Notes under the pieces: model-generated
The model's database searches: none
What the model saw: only the letters and a program-made list of their open reading frames with translations
Told to the model about the DNA's origin: nothing
Part shown: positions 10,635 to 20,200 of the stretch, piece after piece
Position numbering within the stretch: the first letter of the stretch is position 1
How the letters are laid out: the number at the start of each line of letters is the position of its first letter
Position numbers and translations under genes: made by a program
Source: Medakamo hakoo
Taxonomy: Eukaryota > Chlorophyta > Trebouxiophyceae > Coccomyxaceae
NCBI GenBank assembly: GCA_026636295.1
Contig: CP089450.1
Coordinates: 1,178,001 to 1,242,000, forward strand
Reading direction: 5' to 3'
Length of the DNA: 64,000 bases

Positions 10635-10650
10635 GCTTGGGTACCCAAGC
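10635..10650. promoter_or_regulatory. 16-nt perfect palindrome next to a start codon
   Basis: GCTTGGGTACCCAAGC is its own reverse complement and ends 4 nt before the ATG at 10655. It could be a dimeric protein-binding site or, in the mRNA, a short structure next to the start codon. Confidence 0.6.
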
Positions 10651-10654
10651 AGCC

Positions 10655-11827
10655 ATGCTGCGGCGGCGGGAGACTGGTGGCGAGGTCGGGCCGGCCGACG
10701 GCGCGGGGCCTTCGCACGCGGCGGCACCGCTGCGGCCGCTCTCCCCGACCCACACCACCGCTCCAGGCGGCTGCGACGCAGCCGCTGGCGACGACCGGTC
10801 ACGCCGGTCCGGCAGCCGCTCCCCCTCCCTCGTCTCCCTGCCACCGGACGCCTCCTTCGCCCAGGCTGGGAGGTGCGGCAAGTTCACCGACGCCCGCGTG
10901 GAAGCGGAGTTCAGGGCCGACAGGGAGCGCCGCCTGCGAAGCCGAGACGCGGCCACGATGGCCGCCTTTGGCGTCCTCCAGACCGGCGTCCTCATCTCGC
11001 ACCGGGACGGATGGCGGCCGGGGACCATCGTGCCGACGGTGACGGCGGTCGTGGTGGCGTCCAGCGCCGCGTGCGCGGCGGCCCTGGCGGGGTGGGGGCC
11101 CCGCCGCCCGGGCGTCACCCGCTTCTGCGGCGGCATCCTGACCGCCACCCTTGGCGTCTTGCGCCAGTCCGACGCGCCCTGGACGTACCTGGTGCCGTCC
11201 TCGTCGGCGGAGGGTGGGGCGGCCACCGCCGACTCTGCCGCCGGCAGCGCCGGCCGCCCGGCCGGGCCGACGCCGCTTGTCATCCTTCGCGCGCCCGCGG
11301 TCGTCGCGCTCGCCCTCCTCACCTTTGGCCTGGACGCGCCGCCGGTGGCGCACGGCCTGGTGTCCGCGGCGTGCCTGTGCCTGGGAGCGGCCATATTCCC
11401 GCGCATCGTGCGCATGCGGGTCATCATGCACGGGCTGGCCGTGCACGAGAAAGCGGCGGCGGGGCTGTCGGCCGTGACGTGGGCGCTCGGCCTGAGGCCG
11501 GGCGAGCCCGCCCCCCGGGTCATGGACCCGCTGCGCGCGACGATGGCGGTCACCGTCGCGCTGTACCTGGTCGTCGGCATCGCCATCCCGTCGACCGCCC
11601 TGTTTGCGGACCAGCGGCGGGCGCGGCACCGGTTTCGGTTGCGGCACGAGGTGCACGCCAGCGCGGCCGCGGCGGCCGCGGCCGCGGCCGCGGCTCGCCG
11701 GCGGTGGGCGGACGCTCTGCTGCTGGACCTATTTGTCCTAGCGGGCTTTGCCGTGGGCCTGTGGGCGTTGGTGGAGGAAATCGATGCGGCCTGGCCGGTT
11801 GAGGCCGCGGCGGCGGCGGGCGCGTAG
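10655..11827 (+). CDS. Unassigned multi-pass membrane protein
   Basis: Intronless 390-residue protein that I do not recognise. The first ~80 residues are hydrophilic, rich in Ser, Arg and Asp. From about residue 120 there are several hydrophobic stretches: TVTAVVVASSAACAAALA, a segment near LLTFGLDAPP, VSAACLCLGAAIF, MAVTVALYLVVGIAI and a last one near residue 365 (LLLDLFVLAGFAVGLWALV), so four to six membrane passes are likely. A basic RARHRFRLRHEVHAS stretch precedes a 12-residue poly-Ala tract and the last helix. Nothing suggests transporter or enzyme motifs. The start codon was chosen because it follows in-frame stop-free but unconserved sequence and sits just after the palindrome at 10635-10650. 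Confidence 0.6.
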   Translation: MLRRRETGGEVGPADGAGPSHAAAPLRPLSPTHTTAPGGCDAAAGDDRSRRSGSRSPSLVSLPPDASFAQAGRCGKFTDARVEAEFRADRERRLRSRDAATMAAFGVLQTGVLISHRDGWRPGTIVPTVTAVVVASSAACAAALAGWGPRRPGVTRFCGGILTATLGVLRQSDAPWTYLVPSSSAEGGAATADSAAGSAGRPAGPTPLVILRAPAVVALALLTFGLDAPPVAHGLVSAACLCLGAAIFPRIVRMRVIMHGLAVHEKAAAGLSAVTWALGLRPGEPAPRVMDPLRATMAVTVALYLVVGIAIPSTALFADQRRARHRFRLRHEVHASAAAAAAAAAAARRRWADALLLDLFVLAGFAVGLWALVEEIDAAWPVEAAAAAGA

Positions 11828-12193
11828 AAGTCTAAGAACGAAAACCGCCTCTCCGCCCAGCCTGGTGGAGAGGTGTTTCCAAAAAAAACTCATCCGTTCT
11901 TGTTGTTGCGCCGTCCAGGGCGGAGCAACAACAAGCAACGCGCGGGCGGAGGGGTTAAGCCCTCCCGCCATGTTCCCCTCCGTCGTTTTAGACTGTTTTC
12001 TTGTTCATTTGTTTCTAATTCCCTTGGGTGTCTTGTTTTAGAGATCTGTCGTGAGAGGGAGGAGGGGGGCCGGGTTTGCAAGCTCGACCGCATCTCCTCT
12101 CCCATCAATCATTGTCTTGTTTTCCCCTCCTCTTGCGACCCACCATCGCTGCACTCCCTCCCCCTCTCCCCCCGTTCACTTTCAATCGCTAGT
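11828..12193. other. Intergenic stretch with three hairpin-forming inverted repeats
   Basis: 366 bp without a gene. Between 11848 and 11969 three inverted repeats follow each other: 11848-11854/11867-11873 (7-bp stem), 11899-11909/11925-11935 (11-bp perfect stem CTTGTTGTTGC, 15-nt loop) and about 11945-11954/11960-11969 (about 9 bp with one bulge, TTAA in the loop). The rest is the pyrimidine-rich promoter and 5' UTR of the cupredoxin gene. Confidence 0.6.
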
Positions 12194-12975
12194 ATGAAGC
12201 TCGCTCTGACCCTGGTCACTCTGGCCGCCGCTGCGTCGCACGCGGCCGCCGAGAGTGAGTTGTGGGAGGCGCAGAAAGAAGAGCGTGTGGCGCGCCAACG
12301 CCAGGCCCGCACGCTGGCATTGCATGCGTCAGAGACACCGACGCCACTGCGCACCAACAACAGCGTTCCGCCTTCGCGCTCCTTGCCTGGTGGCAAGCCC
12401 GATTCTTCTGCATCAGTTGAGGCCACGCGCATACGCCGAACATCTCTCGTTCCCTTCACGAAAATCCCGTCCCATCAAAAAAATTCTCCACAGCTATCGA
12501 CGTCGCGTGGGGCCTGCCCTCCCTGGCGGGCAAAGCCGCGTGGGAGCCCGTGTCTGCCAAGGTCGGCGACAAGATCAAGTTCAAGTGGGCCGGTGGGCTG
12601 TCGTACGGCCTGTACCAGGTCGCCAAAGGCGAGTGGGGAGACCTGGTCGGGCGGGCGTGTGCTGTGCGTGTGCCCTACCAGCGACGACGGCTAGCCACCA
12701 GCGACGACGGCTAGCCACCCACCCACCCACCCACCCCACCCCATCCTCATCCTGCCTCTCCTCCCTTTTTTCACCCGCATCCCACACAACACGCAGGTGA
12801 GTGCATGGCCAACGAGGAAGCGTACGAAGACACGCCCGGCATGGTCATCAAGGAAGCCACGCACGCGACGCCGGCCTTTGAATGGACGTTCACGGCCGAA
12901 AAGCCGGGGACGTACTACTTTGTCGACCCGGACGCGTGCGAGAAGGGCGCCAAGCTGGAGGTGAAGGTGGCGTGA
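12194..12975 (+). CDS. Small secreted cupredoxin-fold (phytocyanin-like) protein lacking copper ligands
   Basis: Three exons, 12194-12254, 12494-12628 and 12797-12975, give 124 residues. Intron 1 is GT-AG. Intron 2 starts with GC (AAAG|GCGAGT) and ends at AG 12796; only this choice keeps the frame through GECMANEE. Residues 1-19 (MKLALTLVTLAAAASHAAA) are a signal peptide. The rest has the cupredoxin pattern: VGDKIKFKW, a first Cys in KGECMANEE, and the closing GTYYFVDPDACEKGAKLEV. In phytocyanins the copper site uses His in the HNV motif and Cys/His in the final loop; here those places read LSYGLY and YFVDPDA, so no copper site is apparent. The two cysteines could form the usual phytocyanin disulfide. 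TGTAA at 13037-13041 and an overlapping AATAAA follow the stop. Confidence 0.75.
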
Positions 12976-13106
12976 AGAAGAAGACGGGACAGGTGTGTGT
13001 GGGGGGGGGGGGGCGGAAGCGGCGCGCACGCGCCTGTGTAAATAAAGCAATAACCCCGCCTTCCCGTCCATCGCATCACACAACCCGCCCCTGCCCCCCG
13101 GTCGTT

Positions 13107-15703
13107 TCAATCCTGGTTGAGCACGGCGGCGGCCGCGTCCACCGCCGCGCGCGTGCCGCCGCGCGCGGAAAAGTCCGCCCACGCCCGCTGCATGCCCGGG
13201 ACGTGGGCCGACCCCACGATGGCCACGACCGCGCGCGGGCCGGGCGTGGGCGTGTACGACCCCTCCCCCGCCCGGCGCGGCGACGCGCGGGCGGGCCAGG
13301 GCGGCGGCGGCCCGCCGCCGTCGAGGCCGGCGTAGCGCCACACCCGGCGCGGTCCGCCGCCGCACCCGTCGTCGACCGCGTCCGCCACGTACGCGGGCCC
13401 GCCGCCCGTCCCGGCCGCCGCCGCCCACAGGGACGCCGCCATGAACGCGTCCCGGTCGTCGATGACGGGCTTGGCCGCGCCGGGCCAGCCGATGATGGCG
13501 TCCTCGCCCCACAGCTTTAAGGGGGCGGTGCGGCCGGCGAGCGCGCCGGGCGGCGCGACGGCGGCCTCGATCTCCGCCGCCTCCTTTTTGGAGAGGGCCC
13601 CGATTTCCAGGAGGGGGCTGATGAAGGGCCAGGCCGCGGCGGCGAGCGCGGCGGCCGCGGCGGCGGCCAGCGCCGGCTCACTGCCGGGTGGCGCGACGTG
13701 CGCACTGCCCGCCCACACCGCCGCCGCCACGCCGCCGACCGCCACGGCCGCCGCGACGGGCGCGGCGCCCAGGACGCCTTTGGCCAAGCGCGCGGCCGTC
13801 AGGCGGGCGGGGACGTCGCCCAGCACGACCTGGGTCGCCACGCCGCCGGCGTCCGCGGCCGCCAGGGCCGCGCGCCAGGCCGCGCCTTCCACGACGCCCA
13901 CCTTTGCGCCCGCCGCCGCCTGGCGCCGCGCGTACTCGGCCGTGAGCAGCTGCGCCGTCGCCGCCACGATCTGTGGGGGGTCGGGCAGGGCGTGCGGGTC
14001 GCCGTCGACTTCGTCTTCCTCGCCGTCGGGCGTGTCGGGCAGGTCGTCGACCGCGTCTTCGCCGGTGTCGCCGCCGCCGCCGCCGCCGCTGTCGTCGGAC
14101 GGCGGCGTGGCGGCTCCCGCCGCCTGAGCTTCCGCGGCCGCCCAGGCAGCGGGCGGCGGCCACCGGCCATTGAAGCCGCCGGCGGCCGGCGGCCCGCCAC
14201 CCTCGCCCCCGCCGCCGGCGTCGACGACGGCGTCGATGGGGTCCAGGTCGACGTCCAGGACGGCCGCCAGGTTGTCCACGCGCATCGTCGCCGTCAGGGG
14301 CAGGGGGCCGCGGTACGGGACGAAGGGCTCGATGCCGGGCCCCTCCCCGCCATCGGCCGAGGCTTCCAACCCCGTTTCGGGGGCGCCGGCGCCCCAGGGC
14401 TTCAGGACGGCCGGGTCGGCGGCCGCGGCCGCGGCCGCGGACGCGGCGGGGCGCAGCACGGCCTCCACCGCGCCCGACTCCAGGCCGGCGTACGAGACGC
14501 TGACGTCGGCGGCGGCGGCGGTGGCGGCGCCGGCGCCGGCGCCGGCGCCGGCGCCGGCCGGCGGCCGGGCCAGGCCCCGCAGTTTGGGCAGGGCGGCGAG
14601 CAGGGCGCCGACGGTGGCGCCGGCCGCGCCGGCGGCCGAGCGGCCGGCTGCGTCCTCGACGGCCGCCGCGCACACGCTCCCCGCTGCCTTGCCGCCGGCC
14701 AGGCTCCACCCGGCTTCGGCCAGGGCCGAGTCCAGGCGCACAGACAGGCTGACCAGGGGCGGCAGCTCCCGCGGCGTGGCCGTGTACCGGATGCGGCCCA
14801 GCGGCGCAGCGGGCTGGAGCGAGGCGGGCGGGCCGGGCGCGTCGCCGGCGCGCCGCCGCAAAAACTGGGGGGCCGCGCCAGACGGCGGCAGCGTCGTCTT
14901 GGGCCGGACCCGGGCGAACAGGCCCGTGGCTTGCAACGCCACGCAATCGGCCTCGATGTCGTGGGTGGTGACCGGCACGCCCGGCGCGGCGCGGCAGGCG
15001 GCCAGGAGCGACGCCGGCGACGGCCAGCCCGGGCCGGTCGGCACGCCGACCAGTTCCACGCGCGGCGCGTGCCAGACGGCGGGCCCGCGGTCGGGGGGAA
15101 GGAGCAGGCCGACGCGGTCCCGGCACAGTTCCAGGAGGAGGACGTCGGGGGCGATGGCCGCGATGCACTCCCGGATCTGGCGTAGTGTGGCGTGAGGGTG
15201 GAGGGTGGGGTGTTGGGGGGTGATGAGGTCGGGTCGGGGGGAGAGTGGATGGGATAGGGTCGCTGTGCGCGCACGACCGGGCCCCCCCTAATTCGCCGGC
15301 CGTCCACGCTCTCACACCGCCCTCCTCCCCTCCACACAATCCTCCGTACCTGGTCCACCGACACCTGGGACACGTGCGACATGCCCAGGACGTAGGCGGC
15401 CGCACTCCCACCAGGCGACGCCGGGTTGGGCACGTCGGCCAGGCGCACGGCGACGTTGCGCAGGGCCGGCGGGAGGGAGGACTGGGTTGGTGGGGGTGGT
15501 AGAGGCGTGGCAGGAGCACTCTGGCCGCCCGCTTTCGCCGTGCTCGTCGCCGGCGGCGCGGGCGCGGCGGCGGCCGTGGCGGCGGCCGCGAGCGCATTGC
15601 GGCGGCGCGGCCGCGGCGCGGGAGGCAGCGCGGCGGCGCGGGCAGCGCCCGCGCGCGCGGCGCGCGCGCCGCACCACCCGGGGTGCGTGGCCACACGGGG
15701 CAT
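13107..15703 (-). CDS. TraB/PrgY/GumN-family protein
   Basis: Two exons, 15703-15350 and 15176-13107, phase 0, 807 residues. TraB-fold proteins have two conserved GxxH motifs and a GDR-like motif; plant and animal members sit in organelle membranes (mitochondria, plastid, ER contact sites), and bacterial PrgY cuts or binds pheromone. The N-terminal ~80 residues are Ala/Arg-rich and could target an organelle. The family core begins at VLGMSHVSQVSVDQ|IRECIAAIAPDVLLLELCRDRVGLLL, with GxxH at GMSH and the splice site within it. A GDVPARLTAARL block and the second GxxH, VAIVGSAHVPGMQRAW, are near the C-terminus. Between the halves lie several hundred residues of Ala/Gly/acidic low-complexity sequence, making it roughly twice the usual length. 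A hydrophobic Ala-rich stretch before FISPLLEIGAL may cross a membrane. Confidence 0.82.
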
Positions 15704-16040
15704 GGGAGCCTTAGTTAGCTGTGAGGGATGAGGGGGGCGTTGCTGCGGAAGCGTGGCCCGTCCGTCGGAAAAAAAGAGAGAGGAGTGAGGCGCGGCGCTC
15801 GTCGCTGGCCGGCCGGCTCCCCATTTCCACTTCCAACCACCCTCTCCCCCCTCTCCCCACACACACGGTGTGTGGGCCCGGCGGCGCGGCCGGCGAAAAC
15901 AAACCTGCCGGTGATGTTTCCATCCCAGTGGATCAAACCCAAAACAAGGCAGGCACATCATTGCACACACACAGGGAAAAAGACGCAACGCTCTGCTCTC
16001 TCTCAACGCCCTGCCGCCTCCTGTCAACAACAACAACACC
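15704..16040. other. Intergenic stretch between two minus-strand genes
   Basis: 337 bp: promoter side of the TraB gene and 3' side of the peroxiredoxin-like gene. It is less GC-rich than its surroundings, with CA- and CAACAA-rich pieces near 15960-16040. No gene seen. Confidence 0.5.
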
Positions 16041-16950
16041 TCATTCCTCGACGCCCACCGTGCCGCCCACCGGGTAGCCGGCCTTCGTCTGCAGGTAGCG
16101 GATGCCCTCGCACAGGATGCGCAGGTCGCACCACCCGAACGCGGACGACGACTTCAGGATGAGGACGACGTCGCCCGACGGGTCGAGGAGCAGCGTGGCC
16201 GGCTCCGGGTGGACGAGGCCGCCGCCGCCGCCGCGCCCGCTCCTGCGCCCGCCGCCGCGTTCGCCGCCGGCCGGCCCGCCGCCCGGCGCCGGGCCCTCCG
16301 ACAGGTACAGGCCCCACGCGCCGCCCGCCACGTCGGGCGTCAGGCCGTACGCCATCTTGAACCCCGGCTCCCCGCCCCCCGCCACGGCCTTGATCTCCTC
16401 GACAAACGCTTCCGCGCGCTCGCGCCTGTCGGCCGTGACGGCCAGGATTTCGACGCCCAGCGCGTCCAGCGCCTCGGCGGCGCTGTCGACCGCCGCCAGG
16501 TAGTTGCGCGTCACAGGGCAGGCCTTGCCGCGGCCGACGAAGATCAGCTGCCACGTCCCCGTCGGCGCGCCGACCAGGACGTGGCCGCCCTGGGGTGGGT
16601 GGGTGGTGGGTGTGGTGGGTGGTGGTGGGTGGGTTTTTTTTTTTTTTTCCCAGGCTTGCGTGCGCGCGCACACCCGCGCGCGGCGGCGCGCGGCTGGAGG
16701 AGACGAGCGCGCCACCCCACCCACCCCACCCACCCCACCCACACCCTCTCCTCACCTGCACCGTCGGCAGCAACACCGGCGCCATGGGCTTGCCCGGCAC
16801 CAGGCCGGGAGCGGCGGCCGCGGTGGCCACGCCGCCGCCGCCGCCGGAGAAGAAGGCTTTCAAGCCGCCGCCCTTGCCGGTGGTCGCCTTGGAGGAGGAG
16901 GAGGGGGAGGAGCCGTACGCAGAGTCGGCTTTGCGGGTGAAGGGCAGCAT
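16041..16950 (-). CDS. Peroxiredoxin-like (AhpC/TSA, PRXL-type) thioredoxin-fold protein
   Basis: Two exons, 16950-16756 and 16589-16041, phase 0, 247 residues. The thioredoxin-fold core begins at VLVGAPTGTWQLIFVGRGKACPVTRNYL and runs through ALGVEILAVTADRRERAEAFVEEI and a Gly/Arg-rich insertion to PATLLLDPSGDVVL and FGWCDLRILCEGI. The site after the first beta strand is C-P-V-T, so one Cys is kept where relatives have CxxC; this fits a one-cysteine or monothiol member, and neither peroxidase nor other activity can be claimed. The 65-residue N-terminus is Ser/Gly-rich, perhaps a targeting leader, and ends VPGKPMAPVLLPTVQ. The 166-bp intron contains CCACCC repeats and a long poly-A (poly-T on the plus strand). 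Confidence 0.72.
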
Positions 16951-17298
16951 GGTTTGGTTTGGGTGGTGGGCGGGTGGGAGGGGTGGGCGGGCGCGCTTGG
17001 GGGTGGGTGTCGGGGCGAGAGATGACAAGAACAGAAGAGTGTGAGGGGGGCCGGGTTTTCGCACGCGTGCTCCCCCATCATTTCCGAGTGTGGGGGCGTG
17101 GGCGCCCGTCTTTTTTCAAGAGGGGCAGGGCGCGGCTGCCGCCCGGCCTGGCTTCCTTTCTCACACGCTGGCCGAGGGTCGCCCGCCCACCCGCCAGCCT
17201 GACTGGAAGACAGGACCAACGCCCGCACGTCGCCGGCGCCGACACACACGCTTTTTTGATCGCCCCCCCCCCATTCGCATCGAAAAAACCAAAAAAAA
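16951..17298. promoter_or_regulatory. Divergent region between peroxiredoxin-like gene and TRAPPC11
   Basis: 348 bp between opposite start codons, with purine and pyrimidine tracts and A-runs just before the TRAPPC11 ATG. No gene seen; shared promoter function is inferred from layout. Confidence 0.4.
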
Positions 17299-20200
17299 AT
17301 GGACTCGGCCGCCCTCCCGCCGGACATCGCCACCCCACCCCTGGCCCTGGTCGCCCTCCTCGGCCCGCCGGCAATGACCAACCCGGTCGCCGACTACCTG
17401 CGCACCCAGTCCCGACCGCCCATCAATTCGTTGGAGGCCGCCGACCCGCTGTCGGCCGCGCCGCGCGCGTTCCCTGCCCGCAAAACCGCGCCGGCCGACC
17501 CGGACGCGGATGCGGGGGTGTTCAAGGCCGACTGGTTTGCGAAACACCGGCAGCGGCGGCCGGCGGTGGCGGCGTTGTTCCTAGACAGGTCAGGGGATGG
17601 GGAGGGGGGGGGGGGGCGGCGGCCCGCGCGCGTCCCTTAGTCCCCAGGCGCCCCGTGCCCCGACCAGGTTGGGAGGCCTCCCACTCGCCCCCTCACACAA
17701 ACTCACACATGCACAGGTCCGCCGTCACGGGCGCGCCGTCCGACTGGGCGGCCGCCACACAAGCCCTGGACGTCGTGCGGGCGGCGGCCGCGAACCGGGA
17801 TGCGCGCCTGCTGGTCGTCGTCGTCGGCGACGGCGACGGTGGAGGAGGAGGGGGAGGGGGAGGGGGCGGTCCGCCGCCGCCCCTGCCCGAAGACCGCCTG
17901 GCCGGCCTGTGCCGCCAGGGCTGCATCGCGCCGTCCGCGGTCGTCTTGCTGTCTGCATCAGAAGGCCCGCCCGGCCTCCGCCGCCTGGCCCGGGCGCTGG
18001 CCACCGCGGCGGGCGAGCACTACGCGGCCGACGCGGCGCGGCGTGTCGCAGCGTGCGCCGCGCGCGCGGCGCAGGGCGCGCCACCCCCGCCCGCGGCTGT
18101 CGGGCGGGCCGCGCTAAAGGCCGGCGCCCTGGCCGAATTCCGTGGCGACTGGGTGGGCGCGGTGCGGGAGTACCTGGCCGCGCACGGCGCGCTCGCCGCG
18201 GCCCTGGCGGCCGAAGCGCCGCCGCCGCAGCGCGCGCGCGAACTGGCCGCGGTCGCGGAAGTCGCCGCCACGAAAGCCGCCACGCTGCTGCACCACCAGC
18301 GCCGGTCGGGGGAGGCGGTGAAGCTCATGAGCACGCACGTCGCGACTTTCGGCGTGCGGGCGGCTGTTGCGGCGGCGGGTGGGCGGGGCGGCGGAGGCGC
18401 GAGCGCTGCACACCCGTCTGCTGCCGCCGCCCTCCCGCCCGGCGTCGCGGCGGACGCGTGGCGGTGGACGGCCGGCGCCCACGCGGCGGCAGCGTCGTTG
18501 ATGGCAGGCCGGTCCAGCCCGGCGTCGCCGTCGGCCTCGCCAGCGTCCACCCCCACTCCACCACCGCCCTCGGCCGCGGTCGCGCGGCTGCTGGCCGACG
18601 CGGCGCGTGCCGAGGTGCGGGCCGCCCGGGCGACCGAACGGGCGGCCACCAGCCTGCGGAGCGAGGGCGGCACGCCGCCTGAAGGCGTGGTCCGCGGCGC
18701 GTACCTGGGCCAGGCCGTGGCGGTGGGGCCGCCGCCCCGGCGCTTGAACGACCGCGAGTGGGCGGCCTGGTTGGCGAGCGAGGCGGTGGCGGCGGCGGGC
18801 GGCGCAGGCGCGGCAGGCGGGCGGGCGCTGGCGAGGCTGCGCACCGCCCGCGCTGCTGCCCTGGCTGCCGGCCCGGCCGCCCGGCGGGAAGCCGCCCGGC
18901 TGGCCGTCCTGACGGCGCGGGAGCTGTTGCTCGGCGGCGGCGGCAGCGGCGAAGACCTCGTCGCCGCGACCGCCGACGCGGCGTCCGCGGCGGCCGTGTT
19001 CCGGGCGGAAGGCTGGGCCGCGCCGCTGGCGGACGCCCTGCTCGTCGTCCGGGAGGCGGCCACGAAGGCGGGCGACACGGCCGGCGCGGCCGCCGCCGCC
19101 CTGGAAGCGGCGGGCTTGGCGGGCGGGCTCGACCCGCCCCGCCGGGCCGCCCTCGCGGCCGCGGCCCTCGCGGATCTGGCGACGGCCGGGTCTGCTGACC
19201 AACCCTTGGAGCTGCGCGTCGGCCCCGGCGCCTACCCAGGCCTGGCGTCCGCGTTCGCGCTGTGGGCCAGCTTCGACGACGGCCGCGACGCCGCTGCGCA
19301 CCCGCCGCCCAGCACGGCCGGCGACGCGCCCGCCCTGCTGTGGCTGGGCCTGGCGACGGCCCTGCCCGCCGACGTGGCCGTGTCGGCCGTTGAAGTCGAG
19401 GTCGCGGACGCGGCGGGGCGGGCGGTCGTGCCGGCCGTGGCTGCCCCGGCCGGCGGCGGCGGCGGCGCCAAGCCTCGGCCGAGCGCGCTGCCGGCCGGCC
19501 CGGCCGCCCGGCCGTCCACCCGCCACGCCGTCACCCTGCGCGCCTCTGGCGCCTGGACCCCCCTCGTCGCAGCGTGGACGCCACGCGTCCCGGGCGCCGT
19601 CCGCCTGGTGGCCGTCCGGGCGTGGCTGGGCGGGGGCGGCGCGGCCGCCCTGGCCTGGCACGGAGGGGACTGGGGGGTGGCTGGTGGCAGCAGCGGCGCC
19701 GCCCCGCCCGCCGCCCCGCCGCCGCCATCCCCGTCCCCGGCGCCCGCCCGCCGCTTGTGGCCGCGCCGAGGGGGTGGTGGCGCGCCCGCCGCCCGGTCCG
19801 GCGGCGGCGCGCACTGGGCGGGCGGCGCGGACGGCAACGCGGCCGCTGCGCCCGCCCACCTCGCGCGCGCGCCGCTCTGCCTGGGCAGCGCGCCGGTGAG
19901 CGACGCGGCGCCGCCGCCCTTTCGCCGCCTGGCCGCCCGCCTCGGCGGTGGGGCTGGCGCCGGCGCGGGCGCGCCGGCCTGGGCCGCCCTGCCGTCCCCG
20001 CCGCTGGGGCTGTGGGAGGCGGACGCGTCGCCACCTGGCGGCCCGCCCCGCCTCGCCCTGCTGGGCCCGGCCACCGCCCTGGCGGGCGAGGCCACGCCCC
20101 TCCGCGTCCGCGTCTGGGCGCCGGCCGGCGGCACCGGGCTGGCCCGTGCCACAGTCCGGGTCGCGGTCGTGGACGCGGCGCCGTGCCTGCCGGCCGCGGC

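Larger units (their letters stand above)
10176..10654. promoter_or_regulatory. Divergent intergenic region between DUF3228 gene and membrane-protein gene
   Basis: 479 bp holding a 36-39 bp minisatellite (10216-10326) on the DUF3228 side and a 16-nt perfect palindrome (10635-10650) just before the ATG at 10655 on the other side. No further gene seen. Confidence 0.45.

Noticed and set aside
12194-12975. Calling the cupredoxin plastocyanin
   Set aside because: No thylakoid transit peptide, a secretory signal peptide instead, and no copper ligands; sequence pattern is closer to phytocyanins.
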